A stretch of DNA of 64,000 nucleotides from Candidatus Colimorpha pelethequi (GTDB lineage Bacteria; Bacteroidota; Bacteroidia; Bacteroidales; P3): contig JAGHVO010000030.1 of the NCBI GenBank assembly GCA_018064245.1, positions 1 to 64,000 of the forward strand, given 5' to 3'. The notes under the pieces are model-generated. The model had not been told where the DNA came from. It was given only the letters and a program-made list of their open reading frames with translations, and did not search any database. A program made the translations under genes and the position numbers. Within the stretch, counting starts at the first letter, position 1. The number at the start of each line of letters is the position of its first letter. Below are positions 26,096 through 35,635 of the stretch, piece after piece.

Positions 26096-26542
26096 TTATT
26101 TGGTTTTATTTGCAGTGATTGTAAGATCGGCTTCGCGGGTTTCGGAACCCTGAACCAGCTTGCAACGGGCCGTGCCACTCAGGATTTTCCCGTTGAGCTT
26201 CATTGTGCTGTTCTTTTCGGAAATGGTCATTCCCAAATAGTTGAAATCATTCAAATGGAATACGCCATCCTTATCGACCGTACCCTGGATAGAGGTGGGG
26301 AAGTTTTCCATCACGATAGTCAGCTTGTTGTCCGAAGGATTCGTAATCTGAATCATTCCATTGATTTCTTCTCCGTCGATGCGGGCGCCACTGGCATCAT
26401 AAAGCACTGTGGTTGCGACCATCGAATACTCTCCAACCATTTCGGCGGCATAATTTTTTGCATTTTCTTCGTCGTTGTCTTTTTTGCAGGCACCGAACAT
26501 CAGGCATACAGCCAGCAATCCAAATAAAAGTTTTGTTTTCAT
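26096..26542 (-). CDS. Small lipoprotein of unknown function
   Basis: 148 aa. MKTKLLFGLLAVCLMFGAC is a lipoprotein signal with the acylated Cys at 19 followed by KKDNDEE. The mature part is a small beta-rich domain (lipocalin-like DUF pattern: VGEYSMVATTVLYDASG, LTIVMENFPTSIQGTV) typical of Bacteroidales surface lipoproteins. Starts 19 bp after the flippase stop and may be co-transcribed with it. Confidence 0.75.
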   Translation of the reverse strand: MKTKLLFGLLAVCLMFGACKKDNDEENAKNYAAEMVGEYSMVATTVLYDASGARIDGEEINGMIQITNPSDNKLTIVMENFPTSIQGTVDKDGVFHLNDFNYLGMTISEKNSTMKLNGKILSGTARCKLVQGSETREADLTITANKTK

Positions 26543-26561
26543 AGTTTTGTTTTTTAAGTGT

Positions 26562-28064
26562 TTAATGTTTTATGATTTTTAAAATAAGATTATCAACCTC
26601 TTGCGACACATGCATTCGAAAGACCAGGAACAAGCCCAAGCCCATCAAACACAACGTCCGCACGCCAGACTCCACAATCAACATCGGCGTTCCATCGCCA
26701 AACAAAGGAGTCAGCCATCTGGTCCACAGCCAGTTCAGCGCCACCAACACTCCCATCAACGCCAGCACCTTGAGCTGACCTTTCGAGAAGAGCGCCACCC
26801 GCATCGAGAACCAGTTGAACAGCATCAATACCACAAAATAGATGATATAGGCGAAAAGCGTAGCGCCCGCAGCGCCATTGATGCCCCACCACGAAATCAA
26901 GATACCATTCAGCACGATGGCGGAAAGCGTAAGAAGAATGTTGAACACCAAAGTCATTGGATAATGCTTCGAATAGTTAAGCACATCGGCACTGATAGAA
27001 AATGAGGAGTTGACGATCTTGGCGAGACCCAACAAGAACACCACGCCTATTCCGCCAAGATATTCCGCGCCATGGGGAATGACTGCGAACAAAGCCTTCA
27101 AGTTGATGCAGATGAAAAAATAGATGAGCGAAGCCACCAACAGCTGGTGCAAGGAGACCTGTCGGCAAAGGTGGTTCACTTCTGACCAGTTCTTGTCTTT
27201 GACAGCCTGAGCCACCAAAGGACGGGAAATAGCGCCCAACGAACGATAGGGAACCTCCACGATATTGGCGATATAAAACGCAATGGTATAGACACCCGTC
27301 AACGCCAAACCCTCCTTGGCTCCCAAAAATAGCGAATTGATAAGCGGAATGTTGCCCGCCATCACGGCGATAGTCATGAAAAGCGTATAGCGCAACATGT
27401 CCTTCAGCATAGGCTTGCTGAGAAACTTCCAGTCGATACGGAAGGAAATCTTTCCCAACGAGAAAAGATAGCCCATGTTTAGCAACATCGCCACGCCGTA
27501 GCTTCCACAAAAAAGTCCCACAAACAAATCCAACGAAATGATGCCATTGCCATAAAGTAGATAGCAAATCAAGTTGAAAACCCTTATCACAACTTCTCTC
27601 ACCACACGCGGCACCGTAATGCGCATCAGCACGCTTGCATTGGTCTCGAAAACAGTCAAGTACAACGCAAAGAAAGTGAGTGGCAAGAGTAAATAACAAT
27701 AATCTACGAGTAACGGCGACTCCCCAGAATAGGCTTCAACTATCTCTTCCTTGAAAAGAAGAAAACCCACCAAAAAAAGCAAAAAGCCAATGAACGGTAT
27801 CAGCACCGACCAGCCGAAAATGCCGTGGTTACGTTCGTCGTTGGCAGACTTGAAATAAGGGAAGAACCTGATGATGGAAGCGTTTGTGCCCAACTGCGCC
27901 AAGCCCGAAAACAGCAGAGCGGCATCTACCATAACCCTTGTCAAGCCGATTTCCTCCTGGGAGAGACAGTCGGTAAGCACAAAGAAAGTGGTGACAAAGC
28001 CAATAGCGATACCCACATAATTGGCTATCGCCCCTCGAATGCTCTGTCGTGCCACTACGCCCAT
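26562..28064 (-). CDS. Polysaccharide flippase (MATE/Wzx-like, MVF superfamily)
   Basis: 500 aa with about 12-14 hydrophobic segments from GAIANYVGIAIGFVTTFFV to the C-terminus, the pattern of lipopolysaccharide/O-antigen flippases (Polysacc_synt). It moves undecaprenyl-linked oligosaccharides across the inner membrane. No glycosyltransferase genes adjoin it, so the substrate is unknown. The -7 box at 28278-28285 gives a leader of about 210 nt. Confidence 0.85.
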   Translation of the reverse strand: MGVVARQSIRGAIANYVGIAIGFVTTFFVLTDCLSQEEIGLTRVMVDAALLFSGLAQLGTNASIIRFFPYFKSANDERNHGIFGWSVLIPFIGFLLFLVGFLLFKEEIVEAYSGESPLLVDYCYLLLPLTFFALYLTVFETNASVLMRITVPRVVREVVIRVFNLICYLLYGNGIISLDLFVGLFCGSYGVAMLLNMGYLFSLGKISFRIDWKFLSKPMLKDMLRYTLFMTIAVMAGNIPLINSLFLGAKEGLALTGVYTIAFYIANIVEVPYRSLGAISRPLVAQAVKDKNWSEVNHLCRQVSLHQLLVASLIYFFICINLKALFAVIPHGAEYLGGIGVVFLLGLAKIVNSSFSISADVLNYSKHYPMTLVFNILLTLSAIVLNGILISWWGINGAAGATLFAYIIYFVVLMLFNWFSMRVALFSKGQLKVLALMGVLVALNWLWTRWLTPLFGDGTPMLIVESGVRTLCLMGLGLFLVFRMHVSQEVDNLILKIIKH

Positions 28065-28445
28065 AGTAAATCAGTTAATCTATTGTTTTTAAACTTTGTA
28101 CTTTAATTTTGAAGATTCAAAAGAAAGCGTTTCGTACAACAATCCGCCATCTATGGGCTTGAATTCTTGCAACAGACTCGCCTCTACAATTACGCATCTT
28201 CACACAGAAAAGCCTCCTCCCTAACCATCAAAATCTTAAAAACGTAAAATCCTTTTTTCAATATATTATATAAATTGCAAAGATACTAATTTTATTTCAT
28301 TCCCCGACTGCTTTTTTTACAAGGTTTCCACAATGAGACCTTGCTTTGACGAACCCGAAGAGCAACAAGGCATCAAAAACAATCCAAATTACGGGAAGAC
28401 AATCGTCTGAACGAAGAAAAATTTCTCTATATCAAATATTCTTTG
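28065..28445. other. Intergenic region between flippase and rimP
   Basis: 381 bp between divergent genes. It holds the flippase -7 box (28278-28285) and the start of the rimP promoter region. I see no ORF with coding character and no strong hairpin. Confidence 0.6.
28278..28285 (-). promoter_or_regulatory. -7 box (TATCTTTG) for the flippase gene
   Basis: CAAAGATA on plus; long leader to the ATG at 28064. Confidence 0.5.
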
Positions 28446-28453
28446 TATCTTTG
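28446..28453 (+). promoter_or_regulatory. -7 box (TATCTTTG) for rimP-nusA-infB
   Basis: TATCTTTG ends 51 nt before the rimP ATG and about 16 nt before the leader hairpin. Confidence 0.7.
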
Positions 28454-28469
28454 CAACGAAAATTGAAAC

Positions 28470-28489
28470 GAGGGGACGCAGGTCCCCTT
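28470..28489 (+). promoter_or_regulatory. Leader hairpin before rimP, attenuator-like
   Basis: Stem GAGGGGAC/GTCCCCTT (last pair G-T) with loop GCAG, followed by CTTTATT. It lies in the 5' UTR within the first ~30 transcribed nucleotides. The form is that of a weak intrinsic terminator. Since the operon encodes NusA, autoregulation by attenuation is an attractive inference. Confidence 0.6.
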
Positions 28490-28504
28490 CTTTATTGCAG
28501 ATTT

Positions 28505-28945
28505 ATGATTGACAAAATAAAAGTACTCGAGATTATTCAGGACGCCCTCAACGGCACCGACAAATTTCTTGTCAACCTAAAGATTACCAACGACAACCGC
28601 ATTTTTGTGGACATCGACGGTGATGAGGGAATCCTTATTGACGACTGCATCGAGCTCAGCCGCACCATCGAAAACAGCCTCGACAGAGATGTCGAAGACT
28701 TCGAACTCAACGTATCCTCCGCCGGAGCCGACAGCCCGCTCAAGTTGCCCCGTCAATACCGCCGCAACATCGGCCGCCAGCTGCAAGTGGAGACTCTCGA
28801 CGGAGAGAAGGTGACCGGACGCCTCGAAGAAGCCGACGACACGCAATGCTCCGTGAAGGTGCGCGGCACCAAAAACACCAACGGCGAAACCTTCACCTTC
28901 AAGTACGCCGACATCAAGGTCGCTCGCGTACTTATAGAATTCTAA
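28505..28945 (+). CDS. rimP: Ribosome maturation factor RimP
   Basis: 146 aa from the ATG at 28505; the longer frame to 28346 begins upstream of the promoter. It carries LEIIQDALNGTDKFLVNLKI, the conserved acidic stretch IDDCIELSRTIENSLDRD and VSSAGADSPLKLPRQYRRNIGR of RimP. It helps assemble the 30S subunit. First gene of the rimP-nusA-infB operon. Confidence 0.93.
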   Translation: MIDKIKVLEIIQDALNGTDKFLVNLKITNDNRIFVDIDGDEGILIDDCIELSRTIENSLDRDVEDFELNVSSAGADSPLKLPRQYRRNIGRQLQVETLDGEKVTGRLEEADDTQCSVKVRGTKNTNGETFTFKYADIKVARVLIEF

Positions 28946-29043
28946 AAGAGTACTTTGCAAATAAAGCGGACAACAATTTACACATTTTGTCTTGCTTTGC
29001 ATTTAACCGTCATTGAGATAAAAAATAATAACAATATAGTCAA

Positions 29044-30282
29044 ATGAAGACGTTAGACCTGATTGATTCCTTTTCGGAATTCAAAGAATTCAAAAACATT
29101 GACCGTGAGACATTGATGCACATTCTCGAAGAGATCTTCCGCTCCGCCCTCGCCAAACGATACGGCACCGAAGACAATTTCGACATCATCGTGAACATCG
29201 ACAAGGGCGACCTTGAAATCTTCCGCAATCGTCTCATTGTCGAAGACGGAAAGCTTACCGACGACAAGCGCGAGATTGAATACTCCGAAGCCATCAAGAT
29301 TGAATCCGACTTTGAAGTTGGCGAAGAGCTCTCAGAGCCCATCTACATGTCGGAATTCGGACGTCGCGAAATCCTCGCCATTCGCCAGAACCTCGTAGGC
29401 AAGATCCAAGACTACGAAAAGTCTCTCATCTTCCAAAAATACAAAGAGCGCGTAGGCGAAATCATCATCGGAGAAGTCTATCAGCCTTGGAACAAGGAGA
29501 TCCTCGTATTGGATGAAGAAAAGATGGAACTCGTGTTGCCCAAGAGCGAACAGATACCCACCGACCATTACCGCAAAGGCGACAACCTCAGAGCCGTGGT
29601 GCTGAAAGTAGAGATGCGCAACAACAACCCCGTCATCATCCTTTCCCGTACCTCCCCCATTTTCCTGGAACGACTCCTTGAATCGGAAGTACCCGAAATC
29701 TACGACGGCCTCATCACCATCAAGAACGTGGTACGCGTGCCCGGCGAACGTGCCAAGGTGACCGTTGAATCGTACGATGACCGCATCGATCCCGTAGGTT
29801 CTTGCGTAGGCGTCAAGGGTGGTCGTATCCACGGCATCGTGCGCGAACTTCGCAACGAGAGCATCGACGTAATCAACTACACCCCTCGCGTTGACGTAAT
29901 GATCCAGCGCGCACTCAGTCCCGCAAAGATTTCCTCCATCCGCATCGACGAGGAAAACAAAAAAGCCGAAGTGTTCATGGCACCCGACCAAGTATCCTTG
30001 GCCATCGGCAAGGGCGGCAGCAACATCAAGCTTGCCAGCAAACTCGTAGGATATGAGATTGAAGTATACCGCGACACCGATGAAGATTTCGACGATGTTG
30101 ACTTGCAAGAATTCAACGACGAAATCGAACAGTGGGTTATCGACGAACTTGTAAAGATTGGATGCGACACCGCGAAGAGCGTCCTCGCCCTCTCAAAGCA
30201 GGAACTCGTCAACCGCACCGACTTGGAAGAAGAAACCATCGACAACGTACTTCAGGTCCTGCAAGCCGAATTTGAAGAATGA
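29044..30282 (+). CDS. nusA: Transcription termination/antitermination factor NusA
   Basis: 412 aa. It has the N-terminal RNAP-binding domain (1-~125), an S1 domain (near 130-200), two KH domains (DRIDPVGSCVGVKGGRIHGIVRELRNESIDVI and SLAIGKGGSNIKLASKL) and a short C-terminal helical repeat. It modulates pausing and termination. It lies 98 bp after rimP and 64 bp before infB. Confidence 0.96.
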   Translation: MKTLDLIDSFSEFKEFKNIDRETLMHILEEIFRSALAKRYGTEDNFDIIVNIDKGDLEIFRNRLIVEDGKLTDDKREIEYSEAIKIESDFEVGEELSEPIYMSEFGRREILAIRQNLVGKIQDYEKSLIFQKYKERVGEIIIGEVYQPWNKEILVLDEEKMELVLPKSEQIPTDHYRKGDNLRAVVLKVEMRNNNPVIILSRTSPIFLERLLESEVPEIYDGLITIKNVVRVPGERAKVTVESYDDRIDPVGSCVGVKGGRIHGIVRELRNESIDVINYTPRVDVMIQRALSPAKISSIRIDEENKKAEVFMAPDQVSLAIGKGGSNIKLASKLVGYEIEVYRDTDEDFDDVDLQEFNDEIEQWVIDELVKIGCDTAKSVLALSKQELVNRTDLEEETIDNVLQVLQAEFEE

Positions 30283-30346
30283 GATAACGGAAGTTGTCAG
30301 ATCACAGATTACAATTCACAGTTCACCATAAATTAGGAGTGGCAAT

Positions 30347-33238
30347 ATGGCAGAAGAAATCAAAACAATCCGACTCAACAAAGCAGCCAAGGAATTTAAC
30401 GTAGGCATCCAGAACCTCGTTGACTTCCTGGCAAAGAAAGGGCATCAAGTTGACCTGAACCCCAACACCCGCATCAGCCCCGAGCAGTACAGTCTGCTCG
30501 CCGCCGAGTTTCAATCCGAACGCGAAGTGAAAGAAAACGCCGACAAGATTGAGATTAGTACCGCAACCAGCACCGTTGTCATCGAAGCCAACGAACCCAA
30601 CGAAGGGAACGCAAACAAAGAGGAAAACGAAGAAGTCATCATCAAGAACGTCTTCACCGCCCCCAAGGCCGAACCTGAAAAAGTGAAAGAGGAAGAGCCC
30701 GTAGAAGAAGCCATCCCCGAACCCACACCCGTTGAGCCGGAAGTTAAAGCGACCGTGGAAATCGAACCTGTAGTTATTGAGCCCAAGATTTCCGCCGACG
30801 AAAAGAGCGACAATGCAATAGCAGAGCCTCGTGTTATCGGGAAAATAGATTTGGATGCCATCAACTCCAAGACCAGCCCAGGAAAGAAAAGCAAAGCTTC
30901 CAAAGCAGCCAAGAAGACCGAAAAAGCCTCATCGGCAAAAGCAGCCACTCCCAAAGCAAATGCCGCTGAACAAGAAAGTCACAAGGCGAAAAAGGCAGAA
31001 CCTGCCCCAGCACCAGAACCCCAACCCAAAGTAGAGGAAACTGTCGCTCCACAACCGCAGGAAAAGACCGTTGAATTCATTCAAACTGAATATCAAAAAC
31101 TTGAAGGACTTAAGGTTGTCAGCAAGATTGACCTCACCCAGTTCAACAAACCCAAGTCGGAAGGCGAGAAAAAGAAACGCAAACGTATCAAGAAAGAGGG
31201 CGTTCGCGTCAACGAAAACGGAACAGAACCTACAAGCAACAAGAACGGCAAGCAAGGCAAGAACGGCAATCAAAATCAACCAGCCAAGGAGAAGAAAGCC
31301 AAAGTCAAGCAACCTAAGAAAGTCGAGATTGACGACAACGAAATCGAAAAGCAGATTCGCGACACCTTGGCTCGCCTGAGCCCGATGGGCAAGTCAAAAA
31401 CCTCGAAGCACAACCGCGAAAAACGTCAGAAAGTACATCAACGCATCGAAGAGGAGCAACTCAACGAAATGGAAAACTCAAAGACTTTGCAAGTAACGGA
31501 ATTCGTTACCGCAAACGAGTTGGCCACAATGATGAACGTTCCCGTAACGCAGATTATCTCCACCTGCATGTCGGTAGGCATCTTCGTCAGCATCAACCAG
31601 CGTCTTGACGCCGAAACCATCAAGTTGATTGCAGATGAATTTGGCTTTGAGATCAATTTTGCAAGTGCCGACGTTGTAGATACCATCAATAAGATCGAGG
31701 AAGAGGATCGTCCAGAAGACCTCGTACCCCGCAACCCCATCATCACTGTTATGGGCCATGTGGACCACGGTAAGACCTCTTTGCTAGACTACATCCGCAA
31801 AACCAACGTGATTGCCGGCGAAGCCGGTGGCATCACCCAGCACATCGGCGCTTACGAAGTATCCACCGCCGACGGACGCAAGATTACCTTCCTCGACACC
31901 CCTGGTCACGAAGCATTTACCGCAATGCGTGCCCGTGGTGCCAAAGTTACCGATATCGCAATCATCGTGATTGCAGCAGACGACAAGGTGATGCCGCAAA
32001 CCGTCGAAGCCATCAACCACGCACAAGCAGCGGGCGTACCTATCGTATTTGCAATCAACAAGATTGACCGTCCTGGCGCAGATCCCGACAAAATCAAGAC
32101 CGAACTTGCTCAGATGAACCTCCTCGTAGAGGAATGGGGTGGCAAATACCAAAGCCAAGACATTTCTGCCAAGAAAGGACTCAACGTTGAAGAGTTGCTT
32201 GAGAAAGTCATTCTCCAAGCCGATATCATGGAACTGAAAGGCAATCCCAACAAACGCGCCAAAGGTACTGTTTTGGAAAGTTCACTTGACAAAGGCCGTG
32301 GCTACGTGGCAAAACTGCTTGTCGAGGACGGAACCATCCGTAAAGGCGACCCCATCGTGGCAGGAGCCATCAGCGGCCGCGTGCGCGCCATGTACAACGA
32401 ACGAAACCAAGAGGTTATGTCGGCAGGTCCTTCGCAGCCAGTTCTGTTGCTCGGCTTGAACGGTGCTTGCCAGGCAGGCGACACTTTCAACGTAATGGAG
32501 AACGAAAAAGAGGCGAAAGACATTGCCAACAAACGTACCCAGTTGCAGCGTGAGCAAGGTTTGCGTACCCAGACCCACGTCACACTCGACGAAATTGGCC
32601 GTCGTATCGCCTTGGGCAACTTCAAGGAACTCAACATCATTGTAAAAGGTGACGTGGACGGTTCCGTTGAGGCACTCTCCGACTCCCTCATCAAGTTGGG
32701 CAACGAAGAGGTACAGGTCAACGTCATTCACAAGGCAGTAGGACAGATTACCGAAAGCGACGTTTTGCTTGCCGAATCTTCCGACGCTATCATCATCGGA
32801 TTCCAGGTGCGTCCTTCCGTGGGTGCCCGCAAGATGGCCGAAACCCAGCAGATCGACATCCGCCTATACTCAATCATCTACGATGCCATCAACGAGTTGA
32901 AAGACGCTATTGAAGGCATGTTGGCTCCCGAAAAGCAGGAAAAGATTGTCGCAAACCTCGAAATCCGCGAAACATTCAAAATCAGCAAGGTCGGCACTAT
33001 TGCCGGATGTATGTGTCTGGATGGCAAGATTAACCGCAACCACAACGTCCGCCTTATTCGCGACGGTATCGTGGTGTTTACCGGCAAATTGGCATCCCTC
33101 AAACGTTTCAAAGATGACGTCAAGGAAGTTGTGAGCGGACAAGATTGCGGTTTGAACATCGAGAACTTCAACGACATCAAGGTCGGCGACATCGTCGAGG
33201 CCTACGAAGAAATCGAGATCAAACGTACATTAAAATAA
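30347..33238 (+). CDS. infB: Translation initiation factor IF-2
   Basis: 963 aa. An N-terminal IF2_N domain (about 5-55) is followed by a long charged Glu/Lys/Pro/Ala-rich linker (~90-380), a second IF2_N-like region, and the GTPase domain with GHVDHGKT (near 469), DTPGHEAF and NKIDR. Domains II-IV follow, including the C-terminal fMet-tRNA-binding part. It delivers initiator tRNA to the 30S subunit. Long N-terminal linkers are usual in Bacteroidota IF-2. Confidence 0.97.
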   Translation: MAEEIKTIRLNKAAKEFNVGIQNLVDFLAKKGHQVDLNPNTRISPEQYSLLAAEFQSEREVKENADKIEISTATSTVVIEANEPNEGNANKEENEEVIIKNVFTAPKAEPEKVKEEEPVEEAIPEPTPVEPEVKATVEIEPVVIEPKISADEKSDNAIAEPRVIGKIDLDAINSKTSPGKKSKASKAAKKTEKASSAKAATPKANAAEQESHKAKKAEPAPAPEPQPKVEETVAPQPQEKTVEFIQTEYQKLEGLKVVSKIDLTQFNKPKSEGEKKKRKRIKKEGVRVNENGTEPTSNKNGKQGKNGNQNQPAKEKKAKVKQPKKVEIDDNEIEKQIRDTLARLSPMGKSKTSKHNREKRQKVHQRIEEEQLNEMENSKTLQVTEFVTANELATMMNVPVTQIISTCMSVGIFVSINQRLDAETIKLIADEFGFEINFASADVVDTINKIEEEDRPEDLVPRNPIITVMGHVDHGKTSLLDYIRKTNVIAGEAGGITQHIGAYEVSTADGRKITFLDTPGHEAFTAMRARGAKVTDIAIIVIAADDKVMPQTVEAINHAQAAGVPIVFAINKIDRPGADPDKIKTELAQMNLLVEEWGGKYQSQDISAKKGLNVEELLEKVILQADIMELKGNPNKRAKGTVLESSLDKGRGYVAKLLVEDGTIRKGDPIVAGAISGRVRAMYNERNQEVMSAGPSQPVLLLGLNGACQAGDTFNVMENEKEAKDIANKRTQLQREQGLRTQTHVTLDEIGRRIALGNFKELNIIVKGDVDGSVEALSDSLIKLGNEEVQVNVIHKAVGQITESDVLLAESSDAIIIGFQVRPSVGARKMAETQQIDIRLYSIIYDAINELKDAIEGMLAPEKQEKIVANLEIRETFKISKVGTIAGCMCLDGKINRNHNVRLIRDGIVVFTGKLASLKRFKDDVKEVVSGQDCGLNIENFNDIKVGDIVEAYEEIEIKRTLK

Positions 33239-33257
33239 AAGAAACAGGTGCAAAAAC

Positions 33258-33278
33258 AGCATCAAATTTCTTGATGCT
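33258..33278 (+). repeat. Inverted repeat overlapping the 5' end of tRNA-Arg
   Basis: AGCATCAA/TTGATGCT with loop ATTTC. The 3' arm covers the first three bases of the tRNA. It lies 19 bp after the infB stop and has no T-run. Confidence 0.6.
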
Positions 33279-33347
33279 CTGATAGTTCAATGGATAGAAT
33301 AACTCTCTCCTAAAGAGTAGATCCGGGTTCGATTCCCGGTCGGAGTA
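33276..33347 (+). tRNA. tRNA-Arg (CCT anticodon)
   Basis: Cloverleaf with acceptor GCTCTGA/TCGGAGT (two G-U pairs), D-arm GTTC..GAAT, anticodon stem ACTCT/AGAGT with loop CTCCTAA (anticodon CCT, reads AGG), T-arm CCGGG-TTCGATT-CCCGG and discriminator A. CCA is not encoded. It lies 37 bp after infB and 23 bp before a small lipoprotein gene. Confidence 0.93.
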
Positions 33348-33370
33348 CTAAACCAACAAACTATAACGCA

Positions 33371-33541
33371 ATGAAAAAACTGATTTCAATCCTGTTCATC
33401 ATCGCTCTTGTTGTTGTAAGTTCATGCTCCTCTAGCGACACAATGTACGAGCGGAAAAGCAAAAAGACCAACAAGATCAATACAAACTATAAGGTACGCG
33501 GCAATACCAAAAGCAACGGTTCCACTTATCGCACATACTAA
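33371..33541 (+). CDS. Very small lipoprotein (56 aa)
   Basis: ATG at 33371 to TAA at 33539-33541. MKKLISILFIIALVVVSSC is a lipoprotein signal with Cys19. The 37-residue mature part is Lys/Asn/Thr-rich (MYERKSKKTNKINTNYKVRGN) and ends TYRTY. I do not recognise a family. It follows tRNA-Arg and is 10 bp before the next gene. Signal plus lipobox makes it a credible gene. Confidence 0.6.
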   Translation: MKKLISILFIIALVVVSSCSSSDTMYERKSKKTNKINTNYKVRGNTKSNGSTYRTY

Positions 33542-33551
33542 GCGTCTGCTT

Positions 33552-34445
33552 TTGTTGCTGTTGACTTGTGCATGTAACCTTTTCACGCTCCATGCACAAG
33601 GGTTTGTTGTTTATGGCAATTGCGCCTCCCTCAAAGGGAAAGTGGAGCTGATTGTTCACGACAATTCAGACATTCGCTACTCCACCTCCATCAAGAATGG
33701 AACTTTCTCTTTTGAAGGAACCGTAAAAAAGCCTGTGGTTGCGGAAATTAGGCATCGCAGATTGGCGCAGCCACTTTTTTTCTATCTGGAAAACAACAAC
33801 ATAAAGATCAACCTCAACGCAGAAAATCCACCGAGTTCCCCTATCACGGGTTCGCGTACAAATTCTGAATACCGTATTGTAGGCGAAACAATTACGCAAC
33901 TCCTCAAACGAAATGGCGACATCAGCGGTGTTCTTGATGTCTCTTCCGCCCGATTTCTGCCACACATACTCTACGATTACGCACCTCAGCTGGACTTCGA
34001 CAGGCTCGCCTCGCTTTACGCACTCATCGACAGCAGCGCTTTCGATACCTATCACTACAAACTGCTGACGCAACACATAGCAAAGGTTCAAGCTGTAAGC
34101 GAAGGAGCAAAAATGGCGGACTTTGTATTTTACGAGCAACCAAAAAAGACGCAACATTTCGACTCCATACCCTTAACGAAAGACTACCGAGTGGTATGTT
34201 TCGGAGCCAAATGGTGCGACAAATGCAAGGATGTGGAGCAGGCCGGAAGCGCCATAGATGGAACAGAATGGATTAACATAATGATAGACAACGACCCGAA
34301 AGGATGGGACGCCGACTATCTGGAACTATTTGCCATCGACCACATTCCGTTCTTGATACTTCTTGACAAAGAAAACAAAATCATAGCCCGCGATGTAAGA
34401 GTCTGGCAATTACCCAAGCTCATTAAAGAAAACATTGTACGTTAG
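33552..34445 (+). CDS. Exported DUF4369/thioredoxin-fold protein
   Basis: 297 aa from a TTG at 33552. In-frame codons before it read K-R-L-L, so the true signal peptide probably starts a few codons earlier, but there is no ATG or GTG in that frame; the start is uncertain. An N-terminal DUF4369 domain (GNCASLKGKVELIVHD...NGTFSFEGTV) is followed by a helical linker and a C-terminal thioredoxin fold with WCDKC (CxxC) in VVCFGAKWCDKCKDVEQ. It is likely a periplasmic thiol-disulfide protein of the TlpA/ResA kind. Confidence 0.75.
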   Translation: MLLLTCACNLFTLHAQGFVVYGNCASLKGKVELIVHDNSDIRYSTSIKNGTFSFEGTVKKPVVAEIRHRRLAQPLFFYLENNNIKINLNAENPPSSPITGSRTNSEYRIVGETITQLLKRNGDISGVLDVSSARFLPHILYDYAPQLDFDRLASLYALIDSSAFDTYHYKLLTQHIAKVQAVSEGAKMADFVFYEQPKKTQHFDSIPLTKDYRVVCFGAKWCDKCKDVEQAGSAIDGTEWINIMIDNDPKGWDADYLELFAIDHIPFLILLDKENKIIARDVRVWQLPKLIKENIVR

Positions 34446-34490
34446 CCGTCTGAAACCCTGAACACGACTTAATCATTAATCATCAATTCA

Positions 34491-35564
34491 ATGGAAACTG
34501 CACTTTACCCCATGAAATTCATGCCCCTCTTCAAAAACAAAGTATGGGGAGGCAACAAAATAAAGACTCTCGGATTTGACTACGATCCACTTCCAAACTG
34601 TGGTGAATTGTGGGCACTTTCCAGCGTGGAAGGCAATGAATCCATTGTCAGCAATGGTTTTTTGGCCGAAAACACCATCAACGAAGTGTTGGAAATCTAT
34701 ATGGGCGACATTGTTGGAGAACGCAACTATGCCCGTTTCGGCAACCAATTCCCGCTGCTTATCAAGCTTATCGACACCTGCGACAAGCTCTCTATCCAAG
34801 TGCATCCCGACGACGCTTTGGCACAACAGCGCGGCATGGACAACGGCAAGACCGAGATGTGGTATATTATCGAGGCTGAAAAAGGAGCCACCATTGTAGA
34901 TGGATTCCAAGCAGATACCACTCCCGAAAAATACCAAGAACAGCTCCAGCAAGGCAAACTCGAATCGCTGCTCCACGAAGAGCAGGCCCAGAACGGCGAC
35001 GTCTTCTTCATTCCCGCAGGACGCGTACACGCTTTGGGCAAAGGACTGCTTTTGGCAGAGATTCAGCAGACTTCAGACTGCACTTACCGCATCTACGACT
35101 ACAACCGCCCCGACACCAACGGCAAGTTGCGCGAGCTGCACACAGAACAAGCTCTTGACGCAATTGATTTCAGCGCTTTGAGGGACGGAAAGACACATTA
35201 CACCTACCAGCCCAACCGCACCATTCTACTGGAAGAATGTCCATATTTCAGTACAAACCTCATCACATTGCAACCCGAAAACGGGGAACGCACCAAAGCC
35301 ATCAGAAAAGACTTCCACACCCTCGACAGTTTTGTGGTCTATCTCTGCGTAGAAGGGTTGGCAGCCGTAAAGACTTTGGAAAACGTATGTCCCATCCATG
35401 CCGGCGAATGCGTGTTGGTTCCCGCCGTGGCGGATGAAGTTGAACTCTTCTCCGAAGGTCCTGCCAAACTTCTGGAAATCTACCTCGACCCTGCAACCTA
35501 CAAAGACATGAAACTTCCCGAAAGGAACGAAATGGACTGGATTGCAGAATTTGTAAAAGAATAG
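34491..35564 (+). CDS. manA: Mannose-6-phosphate isomerase, class I
   Basis: 357 aa cupin-fold protein. It carries FKNKVWGGNKIKTLGF, the zinc-site segment IDTCDKLSIQVHPDD, KTEMWYIIEAEKGA, and FIPAGRVHALGKGLLLAEIQQTSDCTYRIYDYNR. It interconverts mannose-6-P and fructose-6-P with zinc. A strong bidirectional terminator follows. Confidence 0.92.
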   Translation: METALYPMKFMPLFKNKVWGGNKIKTLGFDYDPLPNCGELWALSSVEGNESIVSNGFLAENTINEVLEIYMGDIVGERNYARFGNQFPLLIKLIDTCDKLSIQVHPDDALAQQRGMDNGKTEMWYIIEAEKGATIVDGFQADTTPEKYQEQLQQGKLESLLHEEQAQNGDVFFIPAGRVHALGKGLLLAEIQQTSDCTYRIYDYNRPDTNGKLRELHTEQALDAIDFSALRDGKTHYTYQPNRTILLEECPYFSTNLITLQPENGERTKAIRKDFHTLDSFVVYLCVEGLAAVKTLENVCPIHAGECVLVPAVADEVELFSEGPAKLLEIYLDPATYKDMKLPERNEMDWIAEFVKE

Positions 35565-35584
35565 TTTCAAACCAACTAACAAAT

Positions 35585-35619
35585 AAAAGGGGAGGGTGCC
35601 GGTGGCGCCCTCCCCTTTT
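35585..35619. terminator. Bidirectional terminator between manA and cysS
   Basis: Stem AAAAGGGGAGGG-GCC/GGC-GCCCTCCCCTTTT. It is flanked by A-run and T-run, so it works for both converging genes. Confidence 0.9.
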
Positions 35620-35635
35620 ATTTAAGAAAATAGAA

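Noticed and set aside
33258-33278. Terminator of infB
   Set aside because: No T-run follows and the 3' arm lies in tRNA-Arg.
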